DNA of 64,000 nt from Strigops habroptila (lineage: Eukaryota > Chordata > Aves > Psittaciformes > Psittacidae). The stretch's first letter is position 1, and each line of letters begins with the position of its first letter. The stretch spans positions 49,500,744 through 49,564,743 of the forward strand of contig NC_044279.2 in NCBI RefSeq assembly GCF_004027225.2. The letters run 5' to 3'. Under the pieces are notes generated by a model. It searched no databases and was not told the origin of the DNA. It saw nothing but the letters and a program-made list of their open reading frames with translations. The position numbers and the translations under genes were made by a program. Below, one piece after another: positions 60,801-64,000 of the stretch.

Positions 60801-63800
60801 ATTGTTCATGCATCTTTCATTTTCTGCCAAAGATAACACTGTATATGAAACGCTAAGCTAAGAATTTGATAGAGCTAATAAACACATGCCGAAATGAATA
60901 CAAAGAAAAGCCAATGAACTTCTAAATGTTTGAAAATTAAGAATGAATCAAAGGAAGGTCTACCCTGTTAGCAAGTGGTCCAGGTCCTATATTTCCACAT
61001 TCCAGAGCAAAACTGAGAGATGATCTGAGGATTAAAAAAATAATTCTTTTCCCCTCTTGCATGTCTTTCCGAAAGTGCATGATATTTTCTCTCTCTGGAG
61101 CTAAGATAAAGGCTGACAGTGTTGGGGGCAGAAAACAACTCCTGACAATTTCCTTACAGTGCTGCCATTCCACATATTGCATATTGCCTTCCTGCTCCAT
61201 CTGCTTTGCTCTTGGGTACCACTTTATTTTGGGAATATTTTGGGAATGTTATTTATTATGATGCAACTATTTATGGTTTTCCTTCTGTATTCCTTCTCTG
61301 ACGCATATGTTAATAAACATTATTGATTTTTTTGGTACTTTGACTCCATTGTTATTTCTGTCAGGTGTGAAATTTTGTCTGCTAAAAAGTACTTTCTCAG
61401 AATTGTAAGTAAGGACATCTTCTGGTGAAAAGCAATACAATAATTAGGCAGGAGGTATATTTCCTATTTTATTATAAATTTAAATTTCTGGTTTAAGTCA
61501 AATAGCACACAGAGAATGTAACCTTGATTAAATTAACAGTTGTTGTGTGGCAATTATTTCAGTCTTACTTGGGCTTACAAAAATGGTAGATACCAGTTTG
61601 CTTCAATGCTGCCATGTGAAGAAAAATTTATAAAAACCTGTAAAATAAGTTTACCTTCAGACTCCTATTATAAGGCAAAATATTTTCTTCCTTATGTTTC
61701 AACAAAATTGCTTCCAAGAGTATCCAGGGTGTACTGTCAAGAGAATAAACCGGGCTTATTTTTCAAGTTTGTATGCAGCTAAGATAAAAATTGTCTTCAT
61801 GTTTTCAATATATACTTTGGTGATTACTTTTCAGAGACCTGGGAGAAAGTTCTTTAAATAGTTTCACATGGGCTTCTGTACTCCTTTTCTCAATTTCTCC
61901 CAGTTTAATGATGAATTCCAGTCAAAATATATTATCACTCCTAAATAATATGCAATTAATCTTTACTGCAGACTATACTTTGAAAAGTAATCTACAAGTC
62001 CCACCTGTACAGTGTATTTTCAGTATTGTCTTTTGTCTCCAAATTACTTCCGGAGTCAAATATTCTCCAAGTTGATGTACTTTTAAATGTCTTTAAATGT
62101 CAAGCCAAATGGTTGAATATGTGATCTTAAAGGAAAGCGAAGCTGTTTTCCTGTATGTCAGTACTAGGCTGGAAGGGTTCGACCAAAACTTAAGTCCTCA
62201 GTTTAAGCAGTACCAACCCATTAATCTTTCTAGATTACTCCCTTTACAATGCCATTGTTTTCAATAAATTTACACATGTGTGACTGGAACTTGTTAAATA
62301 ACTCATTTGATAACAGTTGAGGAGAATCAAGCTCATTCTCCTATAGTAGTTCTGGTTCCGCAGTGGTCAAGGGAAGTTTAGAAGTGCTGTGCATTTTAGC
62401 AGAAACTACTCTGAAAATGCAATGTACGTTTTCTGAATATGTTGATGCTGTTTTTAAACCTGGTATAAATAGGTTGAGGCACTTTGTTTTATTAGCACGG
62501 CATAAACTTCACTGTGCAAACGATTGCCTCTACTGTGGCTAGTGGTAAGGATTAAAGGAGGCAACTCAGAATTGAGTTTCAAAAGGCAGGTTTTGTCACT
62601 GAGGCCACTGTCACACCTGCATTTTTTGTGGGGGTCATCTAACAGTACAAACCAGTGTAGTATGTTCACTTAGGGAATAATATACATGCTATGATCTGAA
62701 GGAGATTTGGCCAGTAAAGGAAAATTTGTCCCACCCCTCACTCCCCTTAAATTATATGGAGTGCCTACCTGATCTTTTGGTCACTGACATGGGCTTACTC
62801 TGCCTGTGTTTCTAGGGTGAGGTGCTGAAAATGCAAGATTTGGTTCTGTGTCATGCTGATGCAGCTACACTGCTTTGTGTCCACTGAGAGCAAATCTTTT
62901 TCCTTAGAACATGGGCAGGATGAGTTCATGTCTGCCATAACAAGGCCTGTCAGCGTACCTGTAGGAGCTTTCATCTTGCCAACTTTTTTTTTCCCATTTG
63001 CCTAATGAAATATAGGATACAAGTAAAAATTTAAGCATGGCTTTTGGAAACTGCCTAAATCTGGTGTTCCAAATAGAAATTCCAAAGCTGTGCTCTGAAA
63101 TGTATGGAGAGATATGCCAGGGAAGTTACAATTCTCTGAAATAATATCAGAGGTAAATACAACCCTGTAAAGTAGGCGTTGGAGTGGCCTAACAGTGCTG
63201 TTGCACTTTGATACCTTATTCATGGCATGTCTGCTGATATAACTCCACCGACTTCACTTCATAAGCAACTCCAAGTGCCATGAGTGTTCGACCAGGAGTT
63301 AGTAAATGATGACCTGTCCTGGGGTGGTCACACCTTAAACATGTTTCTGATTTTATGATGTTTTTTTTTCTTATTGGAGAAGAAAATATCACTAGGGGTT
63401 ATTTATTTTTTTCTTTCTAGTAGTAGTTCATCCGTACAGGTTGTAGACACCTTCTTTAGTCTAGTCTTTCCTGAAAAAAGTATTATTTCTACCCTAAGTA
63501 TTTTTCTTTCCCTCTGCTCCCAGGGTGGTGCTCATCTCTTTATTTCCTTTTTTCTCTGAGCAAGGAATATGCTTTCTTATAAATCCTGCAACATGACATC
63601 AGAAATATCTCTTTGAATTATGCGTTATAAGAATGTGGCAATCAAGTTTTAAGTGACACCTTGCTGTGATGGCAAAGAGTATTTTTCTTGTCAGTGTCAA
63701 TTTGAGTAAAAGGTGTGTGCGTTTATTTTCAAAACGTAGTCACTTGTCAGAAAAAAAACAAGGTCTTGTCACAGAGATGAAATGTTAAAGTTGCCACTCC

Positions 63801-64000
63801 GCTTAACATTTTGTAAATGTCCATATTGTATGTGTTCTTTATTTATTAACAGCCTGAGTCAAAAGCAAGACAATATGCTACTTATGCCTTCAAAATACTG
63901 TCTTAGGTACTGTAAGTGCCAGCATTCAGGAGATGAAATCTCAGATCCAAGCAGGAATTTGTAAGTCTCTCTAGGACAATGCAAACAGCTTGAGTGTCAC
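57881..64000. other. non-coding downstream region; no dynein exon recognised
   Basis: The next dynein blocks (WPGQVV.C.SQ..W and the first AAA module) were not found. 58430-58960 is GC-richer and open in several frames on both strands, but has no recognisable motif and few CpGs. 59290-59480 is AT-rich with dense TAAT and ATTTGCAT words. The rest is AT-rich, without repeats I can name. Confidence 0.55.

Noticed and set aside
62812..62890. Candidate downstream dynein exon (QDLVLC near an acceptor)
   Set aside because: Lacks the WPGQ motif and ends in a stop within about 20 codons.
1..64000. CRISPR arrays, tRNA/rRNA genes, bacterial operons, endogenous viral genes
   Set aside because: Looked for and not seen; repeat content and splice sites point to a vertebrate nuclear genome, and no retroviral gag/pol/env or LTR pair was recognised.

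Overview
The window is vertebrate nuclear DNA, AT-rich and almost free of coding sequence. It is most likely avian (bird; another sauropsid is possible). The main evidence is the repeat content: several CR1 LINE copies of different ages, including a 1.6 kb copy ending in the TCATAGAATCATAGAAT type terminus. There are no prokaryotic gene arrays, no tRNA or rRNA genes, and no long open reading frames apart from the CR1 reverse transcriptase. Nearly all short open frames look like chance frames in intronic or intergenic DNA.

The one host gene I can recognise is an axonemal-type dynein heavy chain on the + strand. It appears as a chain of short exon-like segments: 34641-34844, 53279-53344 (weak), 54001-54097, 54554-54645, 57400-57559 and 57650-57880. 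Order, strand, splice sites and, for the last four, intron phases agree with the coiled segment just before the linker followed by the linker (DHC_N2) of a dynein heavy chain. The first segment is fully open. Each of the last four carries at least one disabling change (two in-frame stops and at least four frameshifts in total), so the locus in this window reads as a decaying gene or pseudogene. Roughly 250-300 residues expected between 34.8 and 53.3 kb were not found.

Layout: 1-34.6 kb is non-coding and holds old CR1 3' fragments (about 2.1, 11.5-12.0, 18.4 and 31.9 kb), simple repeats and several perfect inverted repeats (12.22, 18.89, 25.9 kb). 34.6-57.9 kb holds the dynein remnants in large introns, a small CpG-rich island at 37.1-37.4 kb with splice-donor-like sites on both strands, and the main CR1 at 49.0-50.65 kb in opposite orientation to the dynein. 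57.9-64 kb is non-coding, with a GC-richer block at 58.4-59.0 kb followed by an AT-rich stretch dense in homeodomain/octamer-like words at 59.3-59.5 kb.

I see no evidence for a new multi-gene system. The most noteworthy item is the decayed dynein heavy chain. The CpG island, the short perfect hairpins and the possible conserved non-coding blocks are secondary leads.
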